A model generated the notes under the pieces. It ran no database searches. It was given only the letters and a program-made list of their open reading frames with translations, and was not told where the DNA came from. A stretch of 64,000 bases of DNA. Source: AC-32 sp963772975. GTDB lineage: Bacteria; Actinomycetota; Thermoleophilia; Gaiellales; Gaiellaceae. Location: the NCBI GenBank assembly GCA_963772975.1, contig CAVYZH010000010.1, positions 496,001-560,000 of the forward strand, read 5' to 3'. The position numbers and the translations under genes were made by a program. Below, in pieces: positions 1 through 8,826 of this stretch. Within the stretch, counting starts at the first letter, position 1. The number at the start of each line of letters is the position of its first letter.

Positions 1-1012
1 CGCCTGCGAGCCGTACTCGCGCATCGTTCGTTCGTTGTCGGCCACGTGGTAGAGGTAGCTCGCGCGCGGCTCGCCGTCCTTGCCGGTGCCCGTGACGAAC
101 GTGCCCGCGCAGGTCTTGCCGTGCATGCGGTCGCCGAGCGTCGCGGGGTCGGGTAGCGCCGCGGCGAGCACGTCGCGCGGTGCGACCTCGACGCCGCGCA
201 CCGAGACCGGCTCTTTCGAGTCGAGCCCGAGCTTATGCAGCGTCTTCAGCACGTCGATGAACTCCTCGCCCAGCCCGTACTTGAACGTGACGCGCTGGCA
301 CTCGACCCAGCGCGGCACGAGCACGACCTCCTCGTGCTCGACGTTGACGCACTCGAGCGGGCCGATCCCCTCGGGGAAGTCGAACACCTCAGGCTCGCTG
401 AACGGCTCGGTCGTGTACCAGCCGCGCTCGCGCTCCCAGATGAGGGGCGGGTTGAGGCACTCCTCGATCGTCGTCCAGATCGAGAAGGTCGGCGCGAAGT
501 CGTAGCCCTCGACCGCGAGGTTCGCCCCGTCGCGTACGCCGATCTCGTCGATCTGCGGCGAAGAGGTGGTCGGCGGCGTAGCGGGCGAAGACGTCGGAGA
601 GGCCGGGCTCGACGCCGATCCCGACCAGCGCGAGCAGGCCGGCGTCCGCCCAGCGCTCGTGCTGGTCGAGCTGCTCCTGGCCGAGCAGCGTGTCCGGGCT
701 CGAGAGCGACATCGCCATGTCGAGGTACGTGCAGCGGGTGTCGAAGGCGGCCTCGAAGATCGGCAGCACGAAGCGCGGGTCGGTCGCGTTCAGGACGGCG
801 TCGGCGTCGCGTGCGAGCGCAGCGACGCTCGCACTGTCGGAGGCGTCGACCTGCGCCGCGGCGAAGCGGTCGTCGTCGAGCCGGTCGACGAGCGCCTGCG
901 GCCGCGCCGGGTCGAGATCGGCGAACGTGATCCGCTCGAAGAAGTCGCGCCTTTGTGCCACCGCGGCGACCGCGGCGCCGACGCCACCAGTGCCGACGAC
1001 GAGGATCTTCAC
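1..1012 (-). CDS. Saccharopine dehydrogenase-family NAD(P)-binding oxidoreductase (frameshifted, C-terminus beyond window)
   Basis: The ATG at 1012 opens a Rossmann domain with the N-terminal motif VVGTGGVGAAVAA, followed by DADAVLNATDPRFVLP and a YLDMA segment, as in Lys9-like saccharopine/carboxynorspermidine dehydrogenase families. The frame breaks near 556-560, after YAADHLFA. Dropping one base lets the minus strand continue through GVRDGANLAVEGYDFAPTF, a W-T-T-I-E-E-C segment and HGKTCAGTFVTGTGKDGEPR to the window edge. The true substrate is not evident. The single-base break in an otherwise intact gene looks like an indel error rather than decay. The C-terminus lies outside the window. 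Confidence 0.7.
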
Positions 1013-1124
1013 GCCAGGGCCTCGTGGCGTGGTCGGGGTCCTCGGGGCTCGAGAGGGCCATTGGGCACAGGAGGACTGTATTCCGGCATTGTCCCTGGGG
1101 GCTTAGAGTCCGCAGGGGGGACCA

Positions 1125-2195
1125 ATGTTGCGGCCATCGGCCTCACCTCTACTTGTGCATGCGCTGAGCGTCAGCCTTGCGGTCGACGTGCGCTGGAAAT
1201 TCGCTGCGCTCGCTGGGCTCGCCACGCTCGCGACGCTCGTGCTGCTCGCGTTGACGCTTCGCTCCTTGCGTCAGGACGAGCTGGTCCGTGCCTCCGAGCC
1301 GCGTCATGATCGGCGTAGGCGCAGTGGTCGTGGGCGGCCGGACGCACGCGCGGCGCTCGCACTGGTGGGCGACGCGCTCGCGGCCACGCACAACCCGCGC
1401 GCGCTGGTGCCGGTGATCCTCGACGTGGTCACGGAGGCGACCGGGGCGAGAGGTGCGCGGATGCTCGTGGATGGGGAGGAGCTCGGGTGGGTCGGCGAGC
1501 CGGGTGGCAGAGGCAACGAGCTACGGCTCGATCTGTCGGCCGACGATGAAGCAACTCGTACCGAGCTGGTCCTCTACCCGCCGCCGGAGGGCTTCGCGGC
1601 CGAGACGAGGCAGCTCGCGGAATGGCTCGCGGCGCAAGCCGGAATCGCGCTCGAGAACGCGCGCCTGCACGATCTGGTCCAGCGCCAGGCGATCACCGAC
1701 GACCTGACGGGACTCGTCAACCGGCGGCGCTTCCTGGCGGTGCTCGACGCGGAGGTGGAGCGGGCGGGGCAGTTCAAGACCGGTCTCGCGATCGTTCTGA
1801 TCGACCTCGACGACTTCAAGGGCGTCAACGACCGCTTCGGCCACCACTCGGGAGATCGCGTGCTCGCGGCCTTCGGCAGCTTGCTGCAGGAGCACGTCCG
1901 CGACGTCGACCTCGCGGCCCGGCTCGGCGGTGAGGAGTTCGCGTTGTTGTTGCCCGAGGTCGAAGGCCGGGATGCCGTTCTGGTCGCCGAGCGGTTGCGT
2001 CGTTCGCTGTCGGGGCGGCCGATCGCCTCGGTGGAAGGGAACGCGCTCAGCTCGACGGCCAGCTTCGGCGTGGCCCAGTACCGGCAGGGCGATACCGGTG
2101 AGGACTTGCTGCGGTTCGCGGACGACGCCCTTTATCGCGCGAAGGGCGAGGGCAAGAACCGGGTCTGCGTGGCCGGCGAGGGCCGCGTGGCCTGA
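1125..2195 (+). CDS. Membrane-anchored diguanylate cyclase (GGDEF)
   Basis: This 356-residue protein makes c-di-GMP from two GTP. Residues about 25-45 form one hydrophobic helix. Residues about 70-165 resemble a degenerate GAF-like sensor (VTEATGARGARMLVDG). The C-terminal half is a full GGDEF domain starting at DDLTGLVNRRRF, with the active-site loop GGEEF at residues 268-272 and GHHSGDRVL upstream. An RxxD product-inhibition site (RDVD) sits before the GGEEF loop, so feedback control is likely. The ATG at 1125 is preceded by a G-rich stretch. A start at a nearby GTG would shorten the N-terminus but keep the helix. It is divergent from the dehydrogenase at 1-1012. Confidence 0.9.
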   Translation: MLRPSASPLLVHALSVSLAVDVRWKFAALAGLATLATLVLLALTLRSLRQDELVRASEPRHDRRRRSGRGRPDARAALALVGDALAATHNPRALVPVILDVVTEATGARGARMLVDGEELGWVGEPGGRGNELRLDLSADDEATRTELVLYPPPEGFAAETRQLAEWLAAQAGIALENARLHDLVQRQAITDDLTGLVNRRRFLAVLDAEVERAGQFKTGLAIVLIDLDDFKGVNDRFGHHSGDRVLAAFGSLLQEHVRDVDLAARLGGEEFALLLPEVEGRDAVLVAERLRRSLSGRPIASVEGNALSSTASFGVAQYRQGDTGEDLLRFADDALYRAKGEGKNRVCVAGEGRVA

Positions 2196-2228
2196 GCTGC
2201 CGTCCCCTTCGGTCGCAATACTCACTCT

Positions 2229-2856
2229 GTGCCGGTGAGAAGTTTGCTGCTCGCGCTCGACGCTCGTAGCCACGGCTTCAAGCGCCGGTTACCTCTGGCG
2301 TGCCGCACTCGAGCCGGACACTCGGGTCGTCGAGGCCGCCCCACAGACGGCGGTGGAACCTTCCGTACAGCTGCCCAAGACTGCGACGAACGGAAAGCGA
2401 CCTCCGGCGAGGGTCGTTGTTCATCCTGCCAGGCGAGCCCGGCCCGGCCGAGCGATCGTGCTCGGCGGCGGCTCGCAGGCACGGCGGCTGGCTGTCGGGG
2501 GGCAGGTGGCTCTCCGGGGCGCGGTCGACCGTCAGGTGAGCCCGGCGCCTTCTCGTGGCGGATCTCCTCCGCCCCCACCACCACCGCCTCCGCCTCCGCC
2601 TCCGCCTCCGCCTCCACCACCGCCACCGCCGCCACCATCTCCGCCGCCGCCGCCACCACTGCCACCACCACCGCCTCCGCCTCCCGCGCCGCCCGCTCCG
2701 CCACCACCACCGCCGCCTCCTCCTCCAGCTCCAACACCGCCGCCCGCGCCGTACAAGCCTGCGCCTACGCCGCCTCCTCCGTATGTCACTCCTCGGCCCG
2801 GGAACGGCAACGGCGACAAGAACCACGACCACACCGGGCCTCCCGGCAAGCACTGA
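2229..2856 (+). CDS. Proline-rich secreted or anchored protein, probable 1-nt frameshift near its start
   Basis: The reading frame ending at 2856 encodes a long polyproline tract (about 2566-2790) and a hydrophilic tail ending GNGNGDKNHDHTGPPGKH. In that frame the first good start is a GTG at 2353, which leaves no signal peptide. A GTG at 2229 in another frame begins VPVRSLLLAL. Removing one base near 2256-2258 joins it to VATASSAGYLWRAALEP, giving a plausible signal/anchor helix, and the 628-nt span is exactly one base more than a multiple of three. No enzymatic domain is visible. It may be a cell-envelope spacer protein. The confident minimum is 2353-2856. Confidence 0.5.
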
Positions 2857-4193
2857 GCCGCCGCGCCGAGGCCCTGCTCGAGCGCGAGCTCGAGCGCTTC
2901 GAGCGGGAGCACCCACGCTCACGCGAGCTGGCGAACGAGGCGCGCGGCTCGCTTCTCTCCGGCGTGCCGATGCCGTGGATGATCCGCTGGCCGGGCGGCT
3001 TTCCGGTGTTCGCGGCCGAGGCGCACGGCGCGCGTTTCACCGACGTTGACGGGCACGAGTACGTCGACTTCTGCCTCGGCGACACCGCCGCGATGACCGG
3101 CCACTCGCCCGAGCCGACCGTCCGGGCGGTCGCCGAGCAGGCGGCGATGGGGATCACGACGATGCTCCCGAGCGAGGACGCGATCTGGGTCGGCCGTGAG
3201 CTGAGCCGGCGCTTCGGCCTCGCGCGCTGGCAGTTCGCCCTCACCGCCACCGACGCGAACCGCTTCGCGATCCGGCTCGCGCGTGAGCTGACCGGCCGGC
3301 CGAAGATCCTCGTCTTCAACTGGTGCTACCACGGCTCGGTCGACGAGACGTTCGTCGGCCTCGAGGGCGGCAAGGTTGTCTCGCGGGAAGGCAACGTCGG
3401 GCCGCCGGTACCGCTCGACGAGACAACGCGCGTGGTCGAGTGGAACGACCCCGAGGCGCTTGAACGTGAGCTGGCCCACGGCGACGTTGCGTGCGTGCTC
3501 GCCGAACCCGCATTGACGAACATCGGGATCGTCCTGCCCGAGCCGGGCTTCCACGAGCAGCTGCGGGCGGCCACGCGCGAGACCGGGACGCTGCTGATCA
3601 TCGACGAGACGCACACACTCTGCGCGGGGCCGGGCGGGTACACGGCCGCCTACGGGCTCGAGCCCGACCTGCTCACGGTCGGGAAGTCGATCGGCGCGGG
3701 GATCCCGGTCGCCGCGTATGGCTTCTCGGCCGAGGTCGCCGACCGGTTGGAGGCGCTGCTGCCGGCCGACGAGAAGGCCGACGTCGGCGGCATCGGCGGC
3801 ACGGTCGCCGCGAACGTGCTCTCACTCGCGGCCACGCGCGCGACGCTCGCCGAGGTGCTGACCGACGAGGCCTTCGAGCGGATGATCGCCCTCGGCGAAC
3901 GCTTCGAGGCCGGCGTCGCCGAAACGATCGACCGCCACGCGCTGCCCTGGCACGTGACCCGCCTCGGCTGCCGCGTCGAGTACCTCTTCCGCCCTGAGCG
4001 CCCGCGAACCGGCAGCGAAGCCGCGGCCGGCGGCAACGCGCTGCTCGACCGGCTGATCCACCTCTACGCGCTCAACCGCGGGATTCTGCTGACGCCGTTC
4101 CACAACATGGCCCTGATGTCGCCGGACACGACCGAAGCCGACGTCGATCTGCACACGCGCGTCTTCGACGAAGCGGCACGCGAGCTGGCGTGA
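2853..4193 (+). CDS. Class III (PLP-dependent) aminotransferase, glutamate-1-semialdehyde aminomutase-like
   Basis: The protein contains the fold-type I hallmarks of class III aminotransferases: FTDVDGHEYVDFCLGD near the N-terminus, the cofactor aspartate in LLIIDETHT, and the Schiff-base lysine in LLTVGKSIGAGIPVAAYG. Conserved N-terminal sequence (ERELERFEREHPRS, then a PWMIRWPGG segment) begins immediately after the stop of the proline-rich gene. No ATG or GTG is in frame before 2964, so the start is assigned to the CTG at 2853 overlapping that stop. An upstream indel could hide the true start. The amino donor and acceptor cannot be told from sequence. It is probably co-transcribed with the gene before it. 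Confidence 0.8.
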   Translation: MSRRAEALLERELERFEREHPRSRELANEARGSLLSGVPMPWMIRWPGGFPVFAAEAHGARFTDVDGHEYVDFCLGDTAAMTGHSPEPTVRAVAEQAAMGITTMLPSEDAIWVGRELSRRFGLARWQFALTATDANRFAIRLARELTGRPKILVFNWCYHGSVDETFVGLEGGKVVSREGNVGPPVPLDETTRVVEWNDPEALERELAHGDVACVLAEPALTNIGIVLPEPGFHEQLRAATRETGTLLIIDETHTLCAGPGGYTAAYGLEPDLLTVGKSIGAGIPVAAYGFSAEVADRLEALLPADEKADVGGIGGTVAANVLSLAATRATLAEVLTDEAFERMIALGERFEAGVAETIDRHALPWHVTRLGCRVEYLFRPERPRTGSEAAAGGNALLDRLIHLYALNRGILLTPFHNMALMSPDTTEADVDLHTRVFDEAARELA

Positions 4194-4215
4194 GACACGC
4201 TGGCCCAGGCGAGGC

Positions 4216-4908
4216 TCAGGACGGAGGCAGCGGCAGCGCTGACAGCTGGACGAGCGACAGCACGAGCAGGGCGATACCCAGACCGACCAGGCCGTAGCGG
4301 ATACCCCGGTACGGGAAGTGTGTCGAGATGCCGACCAGGAAGAGGATGCTGGCCAACACGACCGTGAGCCGGATGTACTTGTCGGCGGTCGAGCCGTCCT
4401 TTTCGCCGTCGAGGAAGGCTGCTTTGGCTTGGGCATCGAGGCTCCGAGCCTCGGCCTCACCGGGCCGCTTGTACTGCGGCATATACGTAGGCCCGCGCGG
4501 TGCCTCCGGGTTCGTCGCCGGCTTCGTCGCCAGCCAGGCGTCGAAAGCGGGCTTGAACTCGGGCCGAAATCGGTGTTCCGCGATCCGCATGGCGGTCTTG
4601 TTGCCCGCGATGTAGGCCGCGAACCAGGACTCGAAGGTGGACGAGTCGAAGTCGCGCAGCTCGCCCGCGTCGGAATCCGCCCGGCTCGCCTCGATCCGAA
4701 GGCTCGACGCCGTGGCCAGCTCCACCCGCGACTCGGTCGACCACTTGGCGGCCGCGTACCCGGACCACGCGGCTAGCAGCGCCACGACCGAGAGCAGGAC
4801 GGCCTCGGTGATGGATATGAGCCGGTCGCGCCGCTCGTGAGGGTTGGCGTGCTTCGCGTGCTGGCCGATCTTCTTCCCGACCTCGCTCGCCGAAAGCCCC
4901 TCCGCCAC
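4216..4908 (-). CDS. DUF4337-like membrane protein of unknown function
   Basis: This 230-residue protein starts with ATG at 4908. A charged N-terminus rich in H, K and R precedes a first membrane helix (about residues 32-52, SITEAVLLSVVALLAAWSGY). A soluble middle part follows, with the AAKWSTESR and LDAQAKAAF segments. Two closely spaced C-terminal helices occur at LTVVLASILFLVGIS and YGLVGLGIALLVLSL. This helix-loop-two-helix arrangement resembles DUF4337/DUF4381-type proteins, but I do not recognise a function. It is transcribed alone, convergent with the aminotransferase, and a copy of the 29-bp repeat lies 40 bp upstream of its start. Confidence 0.65.
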   Translation of the reverse strand: MAEGLSASEVGKKIGQHAKHANPHERRDRLISITEAVLLSVVALLAAWSGYAAAKWSTESRVELATASSLRIEASRADSDAGELRDFDSSTFESWFAAYIAGNKTAMRIAEHRFRPEFKPAFDAWLATKPATNPEAPRGPTYMPQYKRPGEAEARSLDAQAKAAFLDGEKDGSTADKYIRLTVVLASILFLVGISTHFPYRGIRYGLVGLGIALLVLSLVQLSALPLPPS

Positions 4909-4947
4909 GGAGGGAGCCTAACGCCGGGATGACCTGCGGCTCAGCCA

Positions 4948-4976
4948 CTCGGGTGACATTCCCGCACACTGGCCCA
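4948..4976 (+). repeat. 29-bp interspersed repeat, copy 1
   Basis: Matches the family consensus CTC(G/T) followed by GGTGACATTCCCGCAC, then (A/G)CTGGC(C/G)CA. This copy has G at the first variable position and A at the second. It lies between the minus-strand genes starting at 4908 and ending at 5061. Three further copies lie within 2.7 kb, all in the same orientation. Confidence 0.85.
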
Positions 4977-5060
4977 AGCGATGAAGCGTTCGTCGGACAG
5001 CTGATCAAATGGCTTTTCGAAACCGCGGGCCGAGGTGGCTCAACTTTGGGCTTGGCTGAA

Positions 5061-6659
5061 CTAGGAGTTGGCTGAGCGGCCGGCGGCTATGCCCTCCGGT
5101 GCGAGGAGGGGGAAGTAGTGCCCGGCGACCTGCCTGAAGACCTCGATGATGAGCTGGGGTGTGAGGTCAGCATTGGGGTCGTCGAGTTGTGGCGGGAGTT
5201 CGAGTCCGAGCTCCCGGGCGTGCTCGATGATGCCCTGTCCCATGCTGTTGCCGAGGCCGCTGAGCGCCTGGCTGAGGGCCTCTTGGTCGAGTTGCCATGA
5301 CGGGACGGGTAGGGCGGTGATGGTCGCCCAAGTGTCTGGGTCACGCGGCTTGTCGAGGGTGAAGAGGTCGTCGAAGGTGCGTGCGGAGGCGTCACGCTGG
5401 GTGAAGGCCTCGCCGAGGTTCCACCTCTTCCGCAAGGTGGCGATCAGCGAGGTGTGGCGGTACTCATCGTTGAACACGGAGCCTTCCGGTACCCAGGGGG
5501 AGACGAGGATCGCGGGAACGCGGTAGCCGGATCGGTCGAACTTGAAGCCCAGCTCGCCGGCCGGTGCGTCCGGGTGTGGCGGCGGCACCGATCCGGGGGG
5601 CACGTGGTCGTAGGTTCCGCCCGGCTCGTCCCAGCCGATCAGCAGAGCGGTGTTCCAGACGTTCGAGCCCGACTCGGAGGTGCTGGAGCGGTAGGCGTTG
5701 AAAATACGCGCCAGGAAGGCCTCCCCGCCCAAGATCGAGGACGGAGGATCGAGCGTCGTAACGTCGATGGTGCGGCCGAATGAGCGGCCGAAGGCGGGGT
5801 GGTAGTCGCCGTGCCCGGAAATGAAGTTCGGCTCGATCAGCGAGAAGTCGGGCAGGGTTCCGGCGGCGGCATCCTTCTCGAACTCCGCGAACGGCACCAC
5901 GTTCGTTGCCAGCCGGTCCTTGAGGCGGGAGTAGTGGATGATGCCGTGAAAGGACAGCACCATCGGCTCCATCACGTAGATCTTCCAGGTCTTGCCGTGT
6001 TGCTCGAGCCGCTCGAAGATCGTCTCCGCGTCGTTCTTGCTGAACCACTTCTTCACCGGGCTGTTCACGACGATCCCGGACGACGTCGCCGCCGTCCAAA
6101 AGGAGCGGTTCATGAAGGTTTGCGAAGGCACCTCGGAGAACCAGTGGTCGAAGACTCCGAAATCGCGGGCGATGCCGCTCAGTACCGGGAGCTGTTCGGG
6201 GGTGTATCCGGTCATGATCTGCGCGTACTCGTCGTAGGTCGGCTGACGGCCCATCTCGGCGCTGAAGGTGCTGATGTAGTCGGTGACGAACCCGTCCATG
6301 GTTGGCGTCGCACCGGGTGGCGGCGCGTTCCACGGCTCAGCCACTTCCTCGCCGAGCTTGAAGCGGTTGTGGTCGTCGAGGGTGTTGAACAGCTGCGTGT
6401 TCGTGTGGAACCACTCTTCACCCGAGTCGGGGCTGGGCGCGTCCATGTCCGTGGCGACCTCGTACGGCACCAACTTCCGGTCGGCGCCATGCTCCGCCCA
6501 CTCAGGAACGGGGTTGCTTAGGTTCTTGCCGATGACTCCGTCGAAGGTCTTGCCGTCTTCGGGGCCGTAGAGGCGCCCGAGCATGTTGTCGAGGGAACGG
6601 TTCTCGAACAGCACCACCACGATCTTGTCGAGTGCGTGCGACCTGTCGCGCGCGGGCAT
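5061..6659 (-). CDS. Phosphoesterase-family protein (phospholipase C / acid phosphatase-like)
   Basis: This is a 532-residue phosphoesterase of the bacterial phospholipase C/AcpA-type family (PF04185). The family signature ENRSLDNMLGRL lies near the N-terminus. Metal/active-site-like motifs SGHGDYHPAF and WDEPGGTYDHVPPG follow, and the C-terminal segment VPAILVSPWVPEGSV is typical. Family members hydrolyse phosphate mono- or diesters using metal ions. The ATG at 6659 is preferred over the upstream ATG at 6716 because an AAAGGAG box lies 7 nt before it. No Tat or Sec signal peptide is visible, so export is not supported. The gene stands alone, flanked by repeat copies 1 and 2. Confidence 0.85.
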   Translation of the reverse strand: MPARDRSHALDKIVVVLFENRSLDNMLGRLYGPEDGKTFDGVIGKNLSNPVPEWAEHGADRKLVPYEVATDMDAPSPDSGEEWFHTNTQLFNTLDDHNRFKLGEEVAEPWNAPPPGATPTMDGFVTDYISTFSAEMGRQPTYDEYAQIMTGYTPEQLPVLSGIARDFGVFDHWFSEVPSQTFMNRSFWTAATSSGIVVNSPVKKWFSKNDAETIFERLEQHGKTWKIYVMEPMVLSFHGIIHYSRLKDRLATNVVPFAEFEKDAAAGTLPDFSLIEPNFISGHGDYHPAFGRSFGRTIDVTTLDPPSSILGGEAFLARIFNAYRSSTSESGSNVWNTALLIGWDEPGGTYDHVPPGSVPPPHPDAPAGELGFKFDRSGYRVPAILVSPWVPEGSVFNDEYRHTSLIATLRKRWNLGEAFTQRDASARTFDDLFTLDKPRDPDTWATITALPVPSWQLDQEALSQALSGLGNSMGQGIIEHARELGLELPPQLDDPNADLTPQLIIEVFRQVAGHYFPLLAPEGIAAGRSANS

Positions 6660-6800
6660 CAGCCATCTCCTTTCACTGACAGATCGTCGAGGGCGGCTTT
6701 CATCGACGCCCGGCACGCTATGACAGTCTGAGTGATGAACACCTCATCCCCGTGGGATGATTTCCAGGTGGCCTCCGGCGTGACGGGTCTAACCGTCGGC

Positions 6801-6829
6801 CTCTGGTGACATTCCCGCACACTGGCCCA
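6801..6829 (+). repeat. 29-bp interspersed repeat, copy 2
   Basis: Same family as 4948-4976, with T at the first variable position and A at the second. It lies 142 bp upstream of the phosphoesterase start, in intergenic DNA. The core GGTGACATTCCCGCAC is identical to the other copies. Confidence 0.85.
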
Positions 6830-6935
6830 GCCGACTGCCACCTCACCAGCGGTGCCTACTGGGACGATCAGGAGAACGGCTCCCTGTTCCGCGCTAGTCG
6901 TCTATGACGTCGGGCGCTAGCCGTACGCTGTCGGC

Positions 6936-7052
6936 ATGTGGGACGTCCTCACCTGGCACGACGGCACGCTCGCAATCGCGTGGTGGGCCGTGATCGTGCT
7001 CATCGTCGCGCTGCTGTCGATCGGCGGCACGGCAGCTGCGCGTCGAAAATAA
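6936..7052 (+). CDS. Small single-pass membrane protein (38 aa)
   Basis: A short ORF from ATG 6936 to TAA 7052 encodes 38 residues: a tryptophan-rich N-terminus (WDVLTWHDG), one clean hydrophobic helix (WWAVIVLIVALLSIGG) and a basic C-terminal tail AARRK. The topology is that of a typical bacterial membrane microprotein. No strong ribosome binding site is obvious. It stands alone between repeat copies 2 and 3. The helix and positive-inside tail favour a real gene, but there is no family match I can name. Confidence 0.45.
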   Translation: MWDVLTWHDGTLAIAWWAVIVLIVALLSIGGTAAARRK

Positions 7053-7115
7053 TCACGCCTGCGGGATGCGCGACGCGCGCGCGACCGCTCCGCGGCGGTC
7101 GGCGAGCGCGCCGTG

Positions 7116-7144
7116 CTCGGGTGACATTCCCGCACGCTGGCCCA
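7116..7144 (+). repeat. 29-bp interspersed repeat, copy 3
   Basis: Same family as 4948-4976. It has G at the first variable position and G at the second (CGCTGG rather than CACTGG). It lies between the 38-residue ORF and the gene starting at 7223. Confidence 0.85.
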
Positions 7145-7222
7145 CCCCACGAACGAGTACCCTCGATGGCCGACGATGCCGAAAAACCTGAGAGCGGCCG
7201 GTGACCGAAGCAGCGCCCGGTG

Positions 7223-7558
7223 ATGGCTGATCCCGTCTCGTGGTTACAGGTAGGGCAAGGGTGGAACGTGATCACCTCGGATGGCGTCGTCGTTGGCACG
7301 GTCGCGCAGGTTGAAGGCGACAAGCAGAGCGACATCTTCGACGGGCTGGCGGTTGAGTCGAAGCACCCGACCCAGATCCGTTACGTGCCGGGCGAGCAGG
7401 TCGCGGCGATCTATCCCGGCGAGGTGACCTTGAAGATCGCGTTCGCGGACATCGGTGGGCTCGAGCCGTTTCGCCCACCGCCTCCCGAGACGAAGTGGCT
7501 TCCGGGGAAGGTGCCTCTCACGACTCGGATGTCGAACTGGCTGCGGGGCAAGCGATAG
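7223..7558 (+). CDS. PRC-barrel/DUF2171-like small protein
   Basis: This 111-residue protein starts at ATG 7223 (a GTG directly before it at 7220 is an alternative). It opens VSWLQVGQGWNVITSDG, then VVGTVAQVEGDKQSDIFDGL and VPGEQVAAIYPGEVTLKIA. The pattern of a short beta-barrel that reads X-G-x-V followed by a conserved D-I-F-D-G-L resembles PRC-barrel or DUF2171 domains, which occur in small stress-related and photosynthetic or ribosome-linked proteins. No catalytic residues are visible. It lies between repeat copies 3 and 4. The function is unknown and the family call is tentative. Confidence 0.65.
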   Translation: MADPVSWLQVGQGWNVITSDGVVVGTVAQVEGDKQSDIFDGLAVESKHPTQIRYVPGEQVAAIYPGEVTLKIAFADIGGLEPFRPPPPETKWLPGKVPLTTRMSNWLRGKR

Positions 7559-7587
7559 AGGCACGTTTCAGCCCCGTCGCGTCAGCC

Positions 7588-7616
7588 CTCTGGTGACATT
7601 CCCGCACACTGGCGCA
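7588..7616 (+). repeat. 29-bp interspersed repeat, copy 4
   Basis: Same family as 4948-4976, with T at the first variable position, A at the second and G at the third (GGCGCA rather than GGCCCA). It begins 30 bp after the stop of the PRC-like gene and ends 25 bp before the stop of the minus-strand small gene. Confidence 0.85.
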
Positions 7617-7640
7617 GACGACGCTCCAGTCCAGCCGTCA

Positions 7641-7787
7641 TCAGGTCATCGTCTTGAACAGAAACAGTGCGCCAAAGAAGGCGAAGACGAGAAGCGCCAG
7701 AGCCACGATCTCCGAGGCCAAGGACTGCCCTTCCTCGCGCTCGCCGAGCGAGAAGGCGATGACTGCGAGCGAGGTGAACAGCTTCAT
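7641..7787 (-). CDS. Small Flp-pilin-like or membrane microprotein (48 aa)
   Basis: The ATG at 7787 is preceded by a strong GGAGGTGA box 5 nt upstream, which makes translation likely. The product MKLFTSLAVIAFSLG, then EREEGQS, then a long helix (IVALALLVFAFFGALFLF) and KTMT, resembles Flp-type pilins: a short leader, an E-x-G-Q-S motif near the processing site and a hydrophobic stretch. No tad or pilus-assembly genes are nearby, so a plain membrane microprotein is equally possible. The gene is convergent with the PRC-like gene. Confidence 0.55.
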   Translation of the reverse strand: MKLFTSLAVIAFSLGEREEGQSLASEIVALALLVFAFFGALFLFKTMT

Positions 7788-7956
7788 CTGATTCACCTCC
7801 TCCGCAGTCGGCCGCATGCCAAGAGGGTTTGCCGCAAGACAGAAGTGAGATCGTCGCGAGAGGTCAGAAGCTTCATCCCTCGTGCCGGTGGTTTCGGCGT
7901 GATGGAGCAACCGCGGCCGTCGTGGTGCGGCGTGCAAGCCAGCTACGCTCCGACAC

Positions 7957-8643
7957 ATGGCGCTGCGCCTGCGCGGATCGTTCAGCGACCGCCGCCTTGC
8001 GGTCGTGGCCGCGCTCGCGTTGCTGACGCTGTTCACGCTGGCGATGCTTGCGGCGCGGATGGCCTACACCGGCACGCACGGACACAGCTGGCTGGCCTGG
8101 AACCTCTTCTTGGCCTGGATCCCGTTCGCCCTGGCGCTGCTGCTCTACGAGCGCGCCCGCGCCGGCGCGCCGCTGCGGGTGATCGTGCCGCTTGGCCTCC
8201 TCTGGCTCGTCTTCTTCCCGAACGCGCCGTACCTCGTCACCGATCTCAAGTACGTCGGCGGTGGCGGTCGCATCCCTGTGCTTTACGACGTGCTGTTGTT
8301 CTCGGCCGGCGCGTGGACGGGGCTGCTACTCGGGCTGACCTCGCTCTTCCTCGTGCACATGGTCGTGCGCCGGTTGGTCGGCACCGTGAACGCCTGGGCG
8401 CTGGTCGCCGCAGTGCTCTCGCTGGGCTCGTTCGGGATCTATCTCGGCCGCGTGCAGCGCTGGAACTCGTGGGACGTGGTAGCGAACCCGGTGCCGCTCG
8501 CCGCTCAGCTGGTGCAGGGCCTGGCGCACCCGCTCGACTACCCGCGCCCACTCGGCCTCACGGTGCTGCTGACCGCCTTTCTCCTGACGAGCTACCTGGT
8601 GCTCTACTCATTCGCCCGGCTGAGCACGCTCGTAGGGGACTGA
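7957..8643 (+). CDS. DUF1361 multi-pass membrane protein
   Basis: This 228-residue integral membrane protein has about seven hydrophobic helices. The diagnostic DUF1361 segment VFFPNAPYLVTDL occurs near residue 90, and RWNSWDVVANP near residue 170 is also conserved in this family. The function is unknown; members are widespread in Gram-positive and cyanobacterial genomes. The ATG at 7957 sits at a basic N-terminus (MALRLRGSFSDRRL) before the first helix. The gene appears monocistronic. The 183 bp after its stop show no further gene. Confidence 0.8.
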   Translation: MALRLRGSFSDRRLAVVAALALLTLFTLAMLAARMAYTGTHGHSWLAWNLFLAWIPFALALLLYERARAGAPLRVIVPLGLLWLVFFPNAPYLVTDLKYVGGGGRIPVLYDVLLFSAGAWTGLLLGLTSLFLVHMVVRRLVGTVNAWALVAAVLSLGSFGIYLGRVQRWNSWDVVANPVPLAAQLVQGLAHPLDYPRPLGLTVLLTAFLLTSYLVLYSFARLSTLVGD

Positions 8644-8826
8644 ACGCTGAACGCCGGTCTTGCTGCTAGTCGGAACTCGGGATCAGCTTCGTCGACGTCG
8701 ACCGCGCCGACTCGAATGTCGCGGCACCCTTGCCGTGGCGATGCTTGCTCTCACTACCACCGGTTGACTTCGCCCTGCGGGTAAGGCGTGTAGTTAGCGC
8801 GACGAGCCTGTCCGCGTCAACAACCC

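Noticed and set aside
2555..3049. Alternative reading frames rich in His/Arg and Ala/Thr through the polyproline tract
   Set aside because: They are shadows of the CCN-repeat DNA, with no signal peptide, no domain and no continuing gene.
4948..7616. CRISPR array
   Set aside because: The repeats are far apart with genes between them, and there are no uniform spacers or cas genes.
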